A stretch of 64,000 nt of DNA from Flagellimonas allohymeniacidonis (GCF_004296335.1 NZ_SGIU01000002.1:1253882-1317881); one strand, 5' to 3'; positions 46,083 through 53,668 are shown, counted from the first letter of the stretch. A program made the numbers and translations. The notes: generated by a model not told the origin, from the letters alone.

Positions 46083-46162
46083 TGCAGGTAACGTTCCGGC
46101 TATGAAGCGTAGGAACGGTTTGTTTGGTTAGGCCTATACTTTATAGCCATTGTTGTGCGACG
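46083..46162 (-). repeat. attC-like site E
   Basis: The arms are TGCAGGTAACGTTCCGGCTA (46083) and TTATAGCCATTGTTGTGCG (46141). The left box (TTACCTGCA on the minus strand) pairs with site D's right (TTGCTTGCA); the right box (TTGTGCGAC) matches site F's left (TTGTGCAAC). Confidence 0.78.
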
Positions 46163-46164
46163 CT

Positions 46165-47058
46165 TTAATAGGGTATATTTATTATTTTAGAACTGACCCA
46201 TTTTAACTTTCCATTATTTGAATAAAAAATAAATTTTCCATCTTCAGAGAGTGACGGTGCAAAATCTTGCCGTGTAATGTTAATTTGATCTCCTAAACTT
46301 TGAGGTTCTGTCCAATTATTCTTTTGATTCCTAGTACTATAATAAAGACTACTGTTACCATTTTCGTTAATTGAGAAAATTATAAAACTTTCATCTGGTG
46401 AAATGTAAGGGTCAAATTCATATTTTTCTGTACTTAATGGTCGTCCAACATTCTTTGGTTCCGAAAATTCATTGTTATCCAATACTTTGGTAGTATAGAT
46501 ATCAAAAGAACCTTCTCCACCCGATCTATCTGAAGAGAAGAAAGCATTTCCTTTATCTGAAATTGAGAAGAAATACTCGTCAAATTCGTCCGAATTAATA
46601 GGCTCAGGAAGTGGTTTGGGATTTGCCCATACACCATTTTCATCATTGGCATACCAGATATTCCAATCTAGACTTTTATCATTTGGTTGGGTTGGTCTGT
46701 CCGAAATAAAATATATTCTATTTCCTTCTCTGGTCAAAAAAGGGTCTGCATCACTATAGTTTGGGTGAGAGAATGAAGCAATTTTTGGCATGCTCCATTT
46801 ATCATTGCGCATTTTTGAGAAGTATATATTTTCCTTCGAATCAATAGTAGTAAAATATATCTCGTCACATTTTTTAATTTCCATATTAAATTTAAAGCTT
46901 CCATTTAAATCCAATAGTACAGGATTAAAATCTTGTGGAATGGAATTTGGCTCTGTTAAACCAAAATAATCACAACCGTTTTCTTGAGCAGCCATTTTGT
47001 GGTTAGCTAGAATAAGTATGCAAGCAAAAAATATTTTTTTCAAAATAGATTGTACCAT
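46165..47058 (-). CDS. Exported PD40/TolB-like beta-propeller protein
   Basis: A 297-residue secreted protein. The signal peptide (KKIFFACILILANHKMAAQ) is followed by five or so PD40-type blades. Repeated elements are DADPFLTREGNRIYFISDRP, EFDEYFFSISDKGNAFFSSD, KYEFDPYISPDESFIIFSIN and RQDFAPSLSEDGKFIFYSNN. Such proteins bind protein or peptidoglycan partners; here no OmpA domain is attached. It fills its cassette alone, the stop lying a few bp from site E. Confidence 0.85.
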   Translation of the reverse strand: MVQSILKKIFFACILILANHKMAAQENGCDYFGLTEPNSIPQDFNPVLLDLNGSFKFNMEIKKCDEIYFTTIDSKENIYFSKMRNDKWSMPKIASFSHPNYSDADPFLTREGNRIYFISDRPTQPNDKSLDWNIWYANDENGVWANPKPLPEPINSDEFDEYFFSISDKGNAFFSSDRSGGEGSFDIYTTKVLDNNEFSEPKNVGRPLSTEKYEFDPYISPDESFIIFSINENGNSSLYYSTRNQKNNWTEPQSLGDQINITRQDFAPSLSEDGKFIFYSNNGKLKWVSSKIINIPY

Positions 47059-47100
47059 AATTCACTGAGATATTAATTCATTTCTTTTCAGGATGGGAAA

Positions 47101-47241
47101 TGTTGCACAACGGTCTCGTTTAAACGCAGTAGCGGATTTTAAGCCATTGCATTTCCGTTAGAAATATGCTTAAAGTTAAACAAAAACGGTTCAAGCTTGG
47201 ACCTGAACCGCCTATTGCGTTTATACATTGTTGTGTGCTGT
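47101..47241 (-). repeat. attC-like site F (variant stem)
   Basis: The arms are GTTGCACAACGGTCTCGTTT (47103) and GCGTTTATACATTGTTGTG (47217). The usual GGCTAT box is replaced by GTTTAAACGC pairing with GCGTTTATAC, so the stem sequence has changed while pairing is kept. The loop carries GGTTCAAGC/GGACCTGAACC pairing. Confidence 0.7.
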
Positions 47242-47243
47242 TT

Positions 47244-47642
47244 TTATTTGAATATCGGCGCCATATCCATATACAGCCTAACCGATTTGACCTTTCCATT
47301 GTAGTTCAAGTCAGTAAATGCAACTGCTTTTACTGTAGCATCTCTTCCATCGTGCCGCTTGTAATGGTTTAAGGCCTCGAGCACATAATTCTTGTCTGTG
47401 CCATAAATATTGGTTAAATCGTGTTCGATACTCACAAAACTTTGCCAATACTCACCAAGTCCTTTTAAGATGGTTTCCTTTCCAATGCCAAACTGCTCGT
47501 TGTTAAACCACATTTCCACATCATCGGCAAGAAATTTACCATAAGTTTCTATGTCTTTTTCGTCCATAGCTTTCAGATACGACAAATAATTTCTGTAAAC
47601 GTCTGCTGAAAGTTGATTTACATTTAGATTTTGAATTTTCAT
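47244..47642 (-). CDS. SnoaL/NTF2-like protein
   Basis: A 132-residue NTF2-fold protein (YLSYLKAMDEKDIETYGKFL, ADDVEMWFNNEQFGIGKETI, AVAFTDLNYNGKVKSVRLYM). It follows an AraC regulator 103 bp upstream within the same cassette; the gap between them has no attC-like palindrome. Probably the target of that regulator; function unknown. Confidence 0.84.
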   Translation of the reverse strand: MKIQNLNVNQLSADVYRNYLSYLKAMDEKDIETYGKFLADDVEMWFNNEQFGIGKETILKGLGEYWQSFVSIEHDLTNIYGTDKNYVLEALNHYKRHDGRDATVKAVAFTDLNYNGKVKSVRLYMDMAPIFK

Positions 47643-47745
47643 AATTGCTGTCTTTTTAATTATTAATCATTACAGCACAAATATTGAAATACTCAAAAGG
47701 CAAGTGTTAGTGAGAAAATCGGTTAGTATGGTACTTTTTACGGAT

Positions 47746-48612
47746 TTAAGGGTTTGAGCGGTAATCCGAGGGGGTAAGGCCAGTTTTTTTCTTAAAAAAC
47801 TTGGTGAAATAGGACTGGTCTTCAAAACCTAACCAATACATTATTTCTTTTATTTCCATTGCCGTTTGTTTGAGTAAGCTCTGACTTTCAATCAATATCA
47901 GTTCTTCAATAGATTGTTTGACTGTTTTGCCAACAGTTTCTTTGAGGACTTCGGATAGATGTTTTGAGCTCATGTTCATATTGTCGGCATAGAAACCGAC
48001 ACTCTTTTGAGTTCGATAATTCTTGGTCAAAAGGTCATTAAATTCACGAGTGATTTGTTCATTCCTCGAGAACGAATTCTCGCTTGAATTCTCTAAGTAG
48101 ATTGAATTGATGAACTCAAGAATAGAATACAGGATACCTGCGGCAATATTTTGGTCAGCTTTGAATTTTTCTAATGTTTCGAACAACTTATTCAAGTTGG
48201 AATATCCCTCATCTGTCAACTCGACAACGTGATTTGCCCCAACCTTAAAAAAATCGTAGTCCAAAAGAAAATTATCATAGAAAGGCTTTTTGAAAAGTGA
48301 TTCTTTAAAAAATACGGTTTTATTGCTCATATCCCAGTTATTGGATATCCAATTCCTCACAATTCCAGGCCCCACTATGGTAAGTGATTTTTTCTTTAGA
48401 TCGTATGTATTAATACCTATTTGAAGTTTGCATTCGCTTTCGTGCAATAAGCCGAAAACATAAAAATGACTTCTGTAGGGATAATTTATTCCCTCGCTTT
48501 TTCCGAAATCTTTTTCAGTTGCGATGTACAACGGAATTTGTGGTTCGCTTTTGATTAGTATCTCGCGAAGATATTGTTGGTATTCAAATTCTCTTGGAAC
48601 ATTCTTTATCAT
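47746..48612 (-). CDS. AraC family transcriptional regulator (cassette-borne)
   Basis: A 288-residue regulator. The N-terminal domain (EKDFGKSEGINYPYRSHFYV) is cupin-like, and the C-terminal HTH pair reads KSVGFYADNMNMSSKHLSEV and TAMEIKEIMYWLGFEDQSYF, then FKKKTGLTPSDYRSN. The ATG at 48612 gives MIKNVPREFEYQQYL; the frame extends to a TTG in the R' box at 48642. With the SnoaL-like gene it forms a two-gene regulator-effector cassette. Confidence 0.88.
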   Translation of the reverse strand: MIKNVPREFEYQQYLREILIKSEPQIPLYIATEKDFGKSEGINYPYRSHFYVFGLLHESECKLQIGINTYDLKKKSLTIVGPGIVRNWISNNWDMSNKTVFFKESLFKKPFYDNFLLDYDFFKVGANHVVELTDEGYSNLNKLFETLEKFKADQNIAAGILYSILEFINSIYLENSSENSFSRNEQITREFNDLLTKNYRTQKSVGFYADNMNMSSKHLSEVLKETVGKTVKQSIEELILIESQSLLKQTAMEIKEIMYWLGFEDQSYFTKFFKKKTGLTPSDYRSNP

Positions 48613-48633
48613 TCGTAAAGTAGTTGTTCTAAT

Positions 48634-48826
48634 GACACACAACGGTCTCGGCTATGATTTCGTTGTGACGATGTCTGCGAAGCAGCGGGCGAGTTGGCGC
48701 GCAGGCAAGGCAGGATTATTCCGCCGAAATTCAGCCGTTTGATTTATACTTTTATTTTGGTGTGGCACAAAACCACAACCTGCCTGCCTGCCGGCAGGTG
48801 AATTATAGCCATTATTGGCAACTGGC
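48634..48826 (-). repeat. attC-like site H (long)
   Basis: The arms are GACACACAACGGTCTCGGCT (48634) and GAATTATAGCCATTATTGGC (48800). The right box has ATT in place of GTT. The 190-bp site contains a GC-rich loop with tandem CCTG and CCTGCCGGCAGG, and GCCGAAATTCAGCCG pairing back to the GGCTATGATTTCG arm. Confidence 0.75.
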
Positions 48827-48832
48827 TTTTCT

Positions 48833-49366
48833 TTATTTTCTATTTAAAAATCCTTTCGCAATATCATCTACAGTATGGTGGTGGGCATTCCATTTTTCAT
48901 AAACCTCCAAAGCCCATTTTCTTATCAATTCTTTGCATTCGGTATCATCAATTGACTTTTCTTGAATATCGGTTGTTGTAATGGTTCCCCTTTTTAGTAT
49001 TTCTGGTGGGGTCAGGTTTTCATTCTGTTTATGAACTTTATACTTATTCAGATAATCACTAAGTTTTGGTGAAAGTTCATAAGTCCATTTAATACCGTAT
49101 TCAAAAATCAAATGAAGTCTTGACAAGTGAAAGTGATTATTCCACCTACCATGAATTTCTGGGTGTTGTAATGTGTGTGCATCAACAATCAGAAATCTAA
49201 ATATGTGATTTTCAATATTTGAAAAGTCAATTTCTTGAAAGCCAAGATTAAAAATCTCTAAGCATTCGTGAATTCCTCTTTCTGTCTTTGCTCCACAAAA
49301 TTGACATTGCCCACTATCTAAAAGTGTAACACCATTCTTTTCTGCTAAATCAACATAATCTTGCAT
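48833..49366 (-). CDS. DUF5946 family protein
   Basis: A 177-residue protein with a single CxxC (QCQFCGAKTERGIHECLEIF) and a His-rich middle (FLIVDAHTLQHPEIHGRWNN HFHLSRLH, quoted in two parts). These features fit DUF5946. The Cys/His pattern suggests metal binding; function unknown. It is the sole gene of the cassette between sites I and H. Confidence 0.7.
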   Translation of the reverse strand: MQDYVDLAEKNGVTLLDSGQCQFCGAKTERGIHECLEIFNLGFQEIDFSNIENHIFRFLIVDAHTLQHPEIHGRWNNHFHLSRLHLIFEYGIKWTYELSPKLSDYLNKYKVHKQNENLTPPEILKRGTITTTDIQEKSIDDTECKELIRKWALEVYEKWNAHHHTVDDIAKGFLNRK

Positions 49367-49375
49367 TGTCTTTTT

Positions 49376-49519
49376 GGCTTGTTGCCAACGGTTTGTGTAT
49401 GATTAGTTGCGGAAAAGGGCGTAAGTCATTTTCCGCTGTTGGCCAAGATAATTAATGCGTGTGAATTTCCGATGAGGAAATTCCGCAGCAATTAATTATA
49501 CACGTTGTTGTAGCCAGTG
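49376..49519 (-). repeat. attC-like site I (variant stem)
   Basis: The arms are TTGCCAACGGTTTGTGTATG (49382) and TTAATTATACACGTTGTTG (49492). The stem box is GTGTATGATTAGTTGCGG pairing with CCGC..AATTAATTATACAC, so GGCTAT is replaced on both sides with pairing kept. The left box (TTGGCAAC) matches site H's right; the right (TTGTAGCCA) matches site J's left. Confidence 0.8.
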
Positions 49520-49522
49520 TTT

Positions 49523-50878
49523 TTAATTCTTCAATCTATTTGCAAAATCGTCATTCCAGATTTCGTCTATAACTTGAATTCTATTTGCACTCAAAAATTG
49601 AAATTCCACCGGTTCATCTTTTAAAATGAAGACATTATTACCTTGATATACCATCAAAGCTTCTCCGTAATTGTCCTTTAAATAAATATTGTTGTTTTTT
49701 AAATAGATTTCAAGTTCCCCGCCACTTTCGTACTCAAATGTTCCTATAAAGTCTTTGAAGTTATTGGGTAAAGGAGTTGGGGTTGGTCTATGTTGGAATT
49801 CATTAATAAAAAACTTGCCAGCAATTTCCTGAGCAAGACCCCAGTAATGAACTTCATCAAATTCTCCTTGACCTAAATTTGAAAGTATAATAATGTCCAA
49901 TTTAATTTTCGGGATACTTAATATTTCTGTTCCGGTTACTCCATTATGATAGTAATAAGATATGTCATTACGTTCTGGGAGCCACCAGCCAAGTCCATAG
50001 CGAAACGAAGTGCCGTTATTCAAACGGGTCTGCGTATACATCTTTCTTTGAAATTTAGGTTTTAGTAGCGTATTGTCGTTAATTGACTTCATCCACTTAA
50101 TCATATCCTCGATATCGGAATAAATTCCATCACCCACACCAATATCTTCTTGGCCAACTCGCCATATCTTAGCCAATTCTCCATTCTTTAACGTGTACCC
50201 CTCCGCCTGATTCATTGTTACCTTTGTTTGGTCCTCAAAAAAGGTGTTATCCATTTCTAGGGGTTCGAAAATTCTCTTTTTAAAGAAACTTCTATGATCA
50301 TTTTTAGTGATTTGCTCAATTAGGAAAACAGCCAAAGAGTATCCGACGTTGTGGTATCGAAACTGATTACCTGGCTTATCAAGTATTGAGTCCTGTTTCG
50401 CAGAATCCCATAGCATCTTTCTCGTTACATGCTTTGGCCATCCATCTCGTTTTAAACTTTTCCACTCTTCTTCCATAGGAGCTAAACCGGCAGTATGCGA
50501 AAGAAGTTGATTCAAAGTCAAAGATTTCCATTTCTGGGGTAAGGAATCTAAGTATTTATTAATTGGCACATCAATTTCAATTTTATCATCTTGCTCTAAA
50601 AGAAGAATTGCCATAGCAATAAATTGTTTTGTTAGTGACGCCAATGGATAAATTGTATGAACGTTAGCAGGTACTTGATGTTCTACAACACTATATCCAT
50701 AAGCTTTTTTGTGAATCACTTTTCCATTTTGAATAATGGCAATGGACAACCCAGGTGTCTTCCTTACTTCAATTTCATTTTCAATGAAAACATCGATTGA
50801 ATCAATGCTTTGACTGTAATTTGTCTGAGCAAAAAAGAGCAAAATAACTAGTGAAATATGATAGAGCTTTTTACTCAT
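49523..50878 (-). CDS. Serine hydrolase (beta-lactamase-related) in a cassette
   Basis: A 451-residue exported protein with signal peptide (YHISLVILLFFAQTNYSQ). The catalytic SxxK is Ser81-Leu-Thr-Lys84 (LASLTKQFIAMA); the YxN motif is in FRYHNVGYSLAVFLI. A C-terminal beta domain (FIGTFEYESGGELEIYLKNN) follows, as in many PBP4*-like peptidases/esterases. Motifs are intact, so it should be active. It is the longest cassette with a single gene. A role in envelope peptide or ester hydrolysis is inferred. Confidence 0.88.
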   Translation of the reverse strand: MSKKLYHISLVILLFFAQTNYSQSIDSIDVFIENEIEVRKTPGLSIAIIQNGKVIHKKAYGYSVVEHQVPANVHTIYPLASLTKQFIAMAILLLEQDDKIEIDVPINKYLDSLPQKWKSLTLNQLLSHTAGLAPMEEEWKSLKRDGWPKHVTRKMLWDSAKQDSILDKPGNQFRYHNVGYSLAVFLIEQITKNDHRSFFKKRIFEPLEMDNTFFEDQTKVTMNQAEGYTLKNGELAKIWRVGQEDIGVGDGIYSDIEDMIKWMKSINDNTLLKPKFQRKMYTQTRLNNGTSFRYGLGWWLPERNDISYYYHNGVTGTEILSIPKIKLDIIILSNLGQGEFDEVHYWGLAQEIAGKFFINEFQHRPTPTPLPNNFKDFIGTFEYESGGELEIYLKNNNIYLKDNYGEALMVYQGNNVFILKDEPVEFQFLSANRIQVIDEIWNDDFANRLKN

Positions 50879-50885
50879 TTTTTTA

Positions 50886-51027
50886 TTGGCTACAACGGTC
50901 CGGCTATGATTTCGGCTTGGGAAATCCCAACGGGATTTTCCAGCTAAGAAATCCAGCCGTTTTTAAAGTTATGGTTTTTAATCTGTTCCAGGGGAAAGCT
51001 GAATTATAGCCCTTGTTGGCAACAGTA
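50886..51027 (-). repeat. attC-like site J
   Basis: The arms are TGGCTACAACGGTCCGGCTA (50886) and GAATTATAGCCCTTGTTGGC (51001). The loop has AAATCCC..GGGATTTT. The two outer boxes differ (TTGTAGCCA and TTGGCAACA) but match the partner ends at sites I and K nearly perfectly. Confidence 0.82.
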
Positions 51028-51028
51028 T

Positions 51029-51430
51029 TTATTTCAGTTTTATAATAGTCCCAGGTTGCTCAAAAAGTAAAGTATCATTTTTCAGAACCCCATTGTAGAA
51101 AAGAGTATCTCCTTTTATTTCCAACACTTCAACTTTTACTCCTCCTGAATTATTAATTAATTGTTCTAACTCGTCCAGTTCACTCAATTCCGTGTCATAA
51201 GTCAAAATCCAGTTGCAATCGTCTAAATATTTTATAATTGCATGTGTACTGTCTCCAGCCTTTTCCCATTCAACTTGTCGGCCATTTTTACGAATTATGT
51301 TAGAACTAATGGGGTAGATTGAATCTCCGGGAATCAAAAAAGTCCCGTTTTTAAAGTCTGCACATTTCAGGTCCTGTTCACAGGAAGAAAGACTTACCGT
51401 TATAAGGGAAAGAATTATTAGTTTTTTCAT
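51029..51430 (-). CDS. Small lipoprotein of unknown function
   Basis: A 133-residue lipoprotein (MKKLIILSLITVSLSSC). The mature part contains Cys, KNGTFLIPGDSIYPISS and a short beta-rich domain ending VLKNDTLLFEQPGTIIKL, resembling lipocalin-like DNA-unrelated Bacteroidota lipoproteins, but no named family is claimed. The start codon is immediately next to the R' box of site K, leaving almost no leader. Confidence 0.75.
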   Translation of the reverse strand: MKKLIILSLITVSLSSCEQDLKCADFKNGTFLIPGDSIYPISSNIIRKNGRQVEWEKAGDSTHAIIKYLDDCNWILTYDTELSELDELEQLINNSGGVKVEVLEIKGDTLFYNGVLKNDTLLFEQPGTIIKLK

Positions 51431-51498
51431 ATTGTTGCCAACGGCCTCGGCTATGAGTAGTTGCTAAGCAATTACTTATAGCCGGTTTTAGCTCTAGT
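51431..51498 (-). repeat. attC-like site K (near-minimal hairpin)
   Basis: The arms are GTTGCCAACGGCCTCGGCTA (51433) and TACTTATAGCCGGTTTTAGC. GGCTATGAGTAGTTGC pairs with GCAATTACTTATAGCC around a TAA loop (14 of 16 pairs, one G-T). At about 60 bp it is the clearest example of the core fold. Confidence 0.85.
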
Positions 51499-51512
51499 TT
51501 TTTATATTTCAT

Positions 51513-52217
51513 TTATAAGAATGGAGTTACAAATATTGAAATCAAGAGGCTCATAAATGCTTCTCCAAAATTTGACAACCAGAAATAGTCAGCAAAGAAG
51601 AAAATGCCAAATACCGCAACAACCGATATAAGGTCAACAAGAACTACTTTTTTGTATCGAACCAAATCCAATATGAATAGTGTAATAGCGGGCAGTACTT
51701 GAAGTCCCTTATTGAATAGTTGACTATCCTGCAAATTCAAATCAAACGATATTCGAAATACTGCTGCGCTCATCAGCATAACCATCCCACCTAACATAAA
51801 TCGCTTATGAAGAAAAGCTTTTTTTCTGTAGATAAAGGCTAAAGCAAATAAGATATAACCCGAAGACAATCTAAAAACATTGTGTCCGGCACTATCAATT
51901 GTGGTAGTGCCAGCATAAACTTTATAAATGGAAGGGAAAATTCCTGTTGGAATCATTAACATCAAAATGCACAGTCCGAAAATTCCAAACACTTGATGAA
52001 CTCGAAAATTTTTATTTCGAATAAGAAAAACCTGAACAGCATATAGGAGTGTCCAAATTGTGAAAACAATTCCGTGAATAACAAGGTGATTGGGTAATGG
52101 GTCAGGATTCTCAAAATATTTTGAAAGGTAAAAGGAAGGAGCAAAGCCCCAAAATACAGTAATCAAATACCATATTCCAGTTCCCGTAAAAAAGTTGTGT
52201 TCTGATCTTGACTTCAT
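51513..52217 (-). CDS. DUF2306-like multi-pass membrane protein
   Basis: A 234-residue protein with seven hydrophobic helices (WYLITVFWGFAPSFYLSKYF, HLVIHGIVFTIWTLLYAVQV, LVDLISVVAVFGIFFFADYF). The positions of His in VIHGIVF and RVHQVFGIFG recall DUF2306/haem-binding-type membrane proteins, but family assignment is tentative. It is the single gene of its cassette. Confidence 0.65.
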   Translation of the reverse strand: MKSRSEHNFFTGTGIWYLITVFWGFAPSFYLSKYFENPDPLPNHLVIHGIVFTIWTLLYAVQVFLIRNKNFRVHQVFGIFGLCILMLMIPTGIFPSIYKVYAGTTTIDSAGHNVFRLSSGYILFALAFIYRKKAFLHKRFMLGGMVMLMSAAVFRISFDLNLQDSQLFNKGLQVLPAITLFILDLVRYKKVVLVDLISVVAVFGIFFFADYFWLSNFGEAFMSLLISIFVTPFL

Positions 52218-52220
52218 TTA

Positions 52221-52415
52221 AATTAAAGCTAACGGTCTCGGCTATGAGTAGTTGCGTGGTTTAGTAGTTAACTTTGCAAGCCTGTCTGCGGGCAGGCAGG
52301 TACACACCATACTGAAAATCCGCCGATGCTCACCATAGCTTTAGCGAAGGCGAGAGGATTTTCGTAAATAGGCGAGATCAAGCAATTAATTTTATACAAT
52401 GTTGTAGCTAGTTTT
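52221..52415 (-). repeat. attC-like site L (long)
   Basis: The arms are AAAGCTAACGGTCTCGGCTA (52225) and TTTTATACAATGTTGTAGC (52389). From about 52245 to 52300 it shares most bases with site B's loop, including GCGTGGTTTAG, AACTTTGCAAGCCTG and GGCAGGCAGGTAC. The left box matches site K's right; the right (TTGTAGCTA) matches the half-site at 53248. Confidence 0.8.
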
Positions 52416-52489
52416 TTATTCAGTTAAAAATTTAGTTCGGTCAGAAAATTAAAATTCATTTAGCAAAAATTACGCTTTTTATATAAAAT

Positions 52490-52606
52490 AGAGAGTGGTT
52501 TATCTCTGGCGAATGGTGATTCAATCCGTCCATTCACTTACTCTGAACGATTCAACCTAACAATGCAGGCTAATAAAAGAGCATTAGGCGAAATTTTCCA
52601 CTCTCT
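52490..52606. other. Structured 117-bp element after the nuclease-like gene
   Basis: AGAGAGTGG (52490-52498) pairs with CCACTCTCT (52598-52606). Inside, CCTAACAATGC and GCATTAGG (about 52555-52588) form a second imperfect hairpin whose minus-strand edge GTTAGGT matches the classical GTTRRRY box. It may be a decayed attC or a structured RNA, and it fills most of the 194-bp gap between site L and the gene stop. Confidence 0.45.
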
Positions 52607-52609
52607 TTT

Positions 52610-53221
52610 TTAAAATTCTACTACACCATATTCACATATTCTTTTTTCAAAGTCCGATAAACTTAATTTCTTGGTTTTAACCAACATAAAAGCATTTACT
52701 AAACTTTGGGTTGTCATTAAAGTATATTTACCTGCTTTTGCGTACTTTATTTGGTTTTTTGTAAAAGGTGTTTTCGTCTTTTCTTTAAAGTGCTTGTTAT
52801 TTTCGTGATTTACCACAAACATTCCTTGACAGTTTTTTCCTTTGCTTTTTTCTACGTCAACATGCTTGGTCATTTGCCTTGTTTTGTCGTCAGATGAATT
52901 TTGGTTTACTGTGCCAGTAACTTCTACTAATATTATTTTGTCTGATAGTATTATTCTTAAATCTTCTCTTTTTAATTGTTTTCCAACTTTATGAACTTTT
53001 TCAAATCCTATTTCTTTAAATAAGAGTTTTACATTTTCTTCTAATAGGTCGTCATTGGCTTGTGGGTAAACAACCATTCCTAAAAACTTATACTTTTTAG
53101 ATAATGAGATTAGTCTGCGATTAACCTTATTAATTTTAGATTTTAATTCAATCCGTTCTTTTAATAGGTTCTCTATTTCAGGAATTTTTTTTGTCAATTC
53201 AAAATATTCTTCTTTAGTCAT
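52610..53221 (-). CDS. Coiled-coil protein with restriction-endonuclease-like segment
   Basis: A 203-residue protein. Residues 1-50 are a helical coiled coil (EIENLLKERIELKSKINKVN). The middle has a PD-(D/E)XK-like pattern (LLFKEIGFEKVHKV, then REDLRIILSDKIILVEVTGT), in which the usual ExK is EVT. The C-terminus includes MFVVNHENNKHFKEKTKTPF and TLMTTQSLVNAFMLV, as in Mrr/RecB-like nuclease relatives. A nuclease or DNA-linked defence role is only inferred; the altered ExK may mean lost catalysis. The gene lies in the cassette bounded by 53262 and site L. Confidence 0.6.
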   Translation of the reverse strand: MTKEEYFELTKKIPEIENLLKERIELKSKINKVNRRLISLSKKYKFLGMVVYPQANDDLLEENVKLLFKEIGFEKVHKVGKQLKREDLRIILSDKIILVEVTGTVNQNSSDDKTRQMTKHVDVEKSKGKNCQGMFVVNHENNKHFKEKTKTPFTKNQIKYAKAGKYTLMTTQSLVNAFMLVKTKKLSLSDFEKRICEYGVVEF

Positions 53222-53247
53222 TTTTCTCTCCCATACTCTTTATTTTT

Positions 53248-53262
53248 AAATTAGCTACAACT
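53248..53262 (-). repeat. attC-like half-site (R' box of the nuclease-like cassette)
   Basis: On the minus strand AGTTGTAGCTAATTT (53248-53262) matches 13 of 14 bases of TTGTAGCTAGTTT at the other end of the cassette (52402). The partner arm of this site, on the high-coordinate side, cannot be identified with confidence; 53263-53386 is otherwise without a gene. Confidence 0.6.
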
Positions 53263-53386
53263 CTTTTATATCCGCAATTTACCCCATTTTATATGGATAG
53301 CCTCTCTATTTAATAAGGGAGCCATTTTTTTGAAACTTGCCGTACATGGCATTAAATACTTTCTAGATTCAGCCTTTCTTTGGTTG

Positions 53387-53596
53387 ATGAAACTCAAACC
53401 CTTGACCAAAACCCAAAAGGAACAACTGTCCTATTTGATTGCAGATCGGTATGGCTCCCCAGAAGAGTTGGCCAAAGTCTTGGACCTTAACCTAGAGATG
53501 CTCTTTTATATAGAAGAAGATACGTTTGACCGAAAAGATATTCAGAGTGTGGTTTCGGCGCTGCGGACGGTTATTGTCACCCTAAGGCAACCGTAA
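53387..53596 (+). CDS. Small protein, the only plus-strand ORF in the array
   Basis: A 69-residue ORF (MKLKPLTKTQKEQLSYLIAD, then GSPEELAKVLDLNLEMLFYI) with helical, XRE-like character in the middle, but no confident family. The frame is open to a TTG at 53330. Antisense orientation relative to other cassettes is unusual but known in integron arrays, where it often goes with genes that carry their own promoter. It could also be flanking sequence between two partial arrays. Confidence 0.5.
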   Translation: MKLKPLTKTQKEQLSYLIADRYGSPEELAKVLDLNLEMLFYIEEDTFDRKDIQSVVSALRTVIVTLRQP

Positions 53597-53608
53597 GGGA
53601 TAAATGTT

Positions 53609-53668
53609 TTGCCAACGTTTTGGCCAAACCGAATTTTACTGCCCTTTAGGTTTTGTTTGGCACGTGCT
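53609..53668 (-). repeat. attC-like site between the plus-strand ORF and the DUF-lipoprotein
   Basis: The arms are TTGCCAACGTTTTGGCCAAA (53610) and AGGTTTTGTTTGGCACGTGC (53648). GGCCAAACC and GGTTTTGTTTGGC pair imperfectly. The right box (TTTGGCAC) resembles the box at 54160 (TTTGGGCAC), the far end of the next cassette. Stem sequence is diverged from GGCTAT. Confidence 0.5.

Noticed and set aside
47643..47745. Gap between the cassette AraC and SnoaL genes considered as a further attC site
   Set aside because: It has no AAC/GTT boxes and no GGCTAT or other palindromic arms; the two genes share one cassette.
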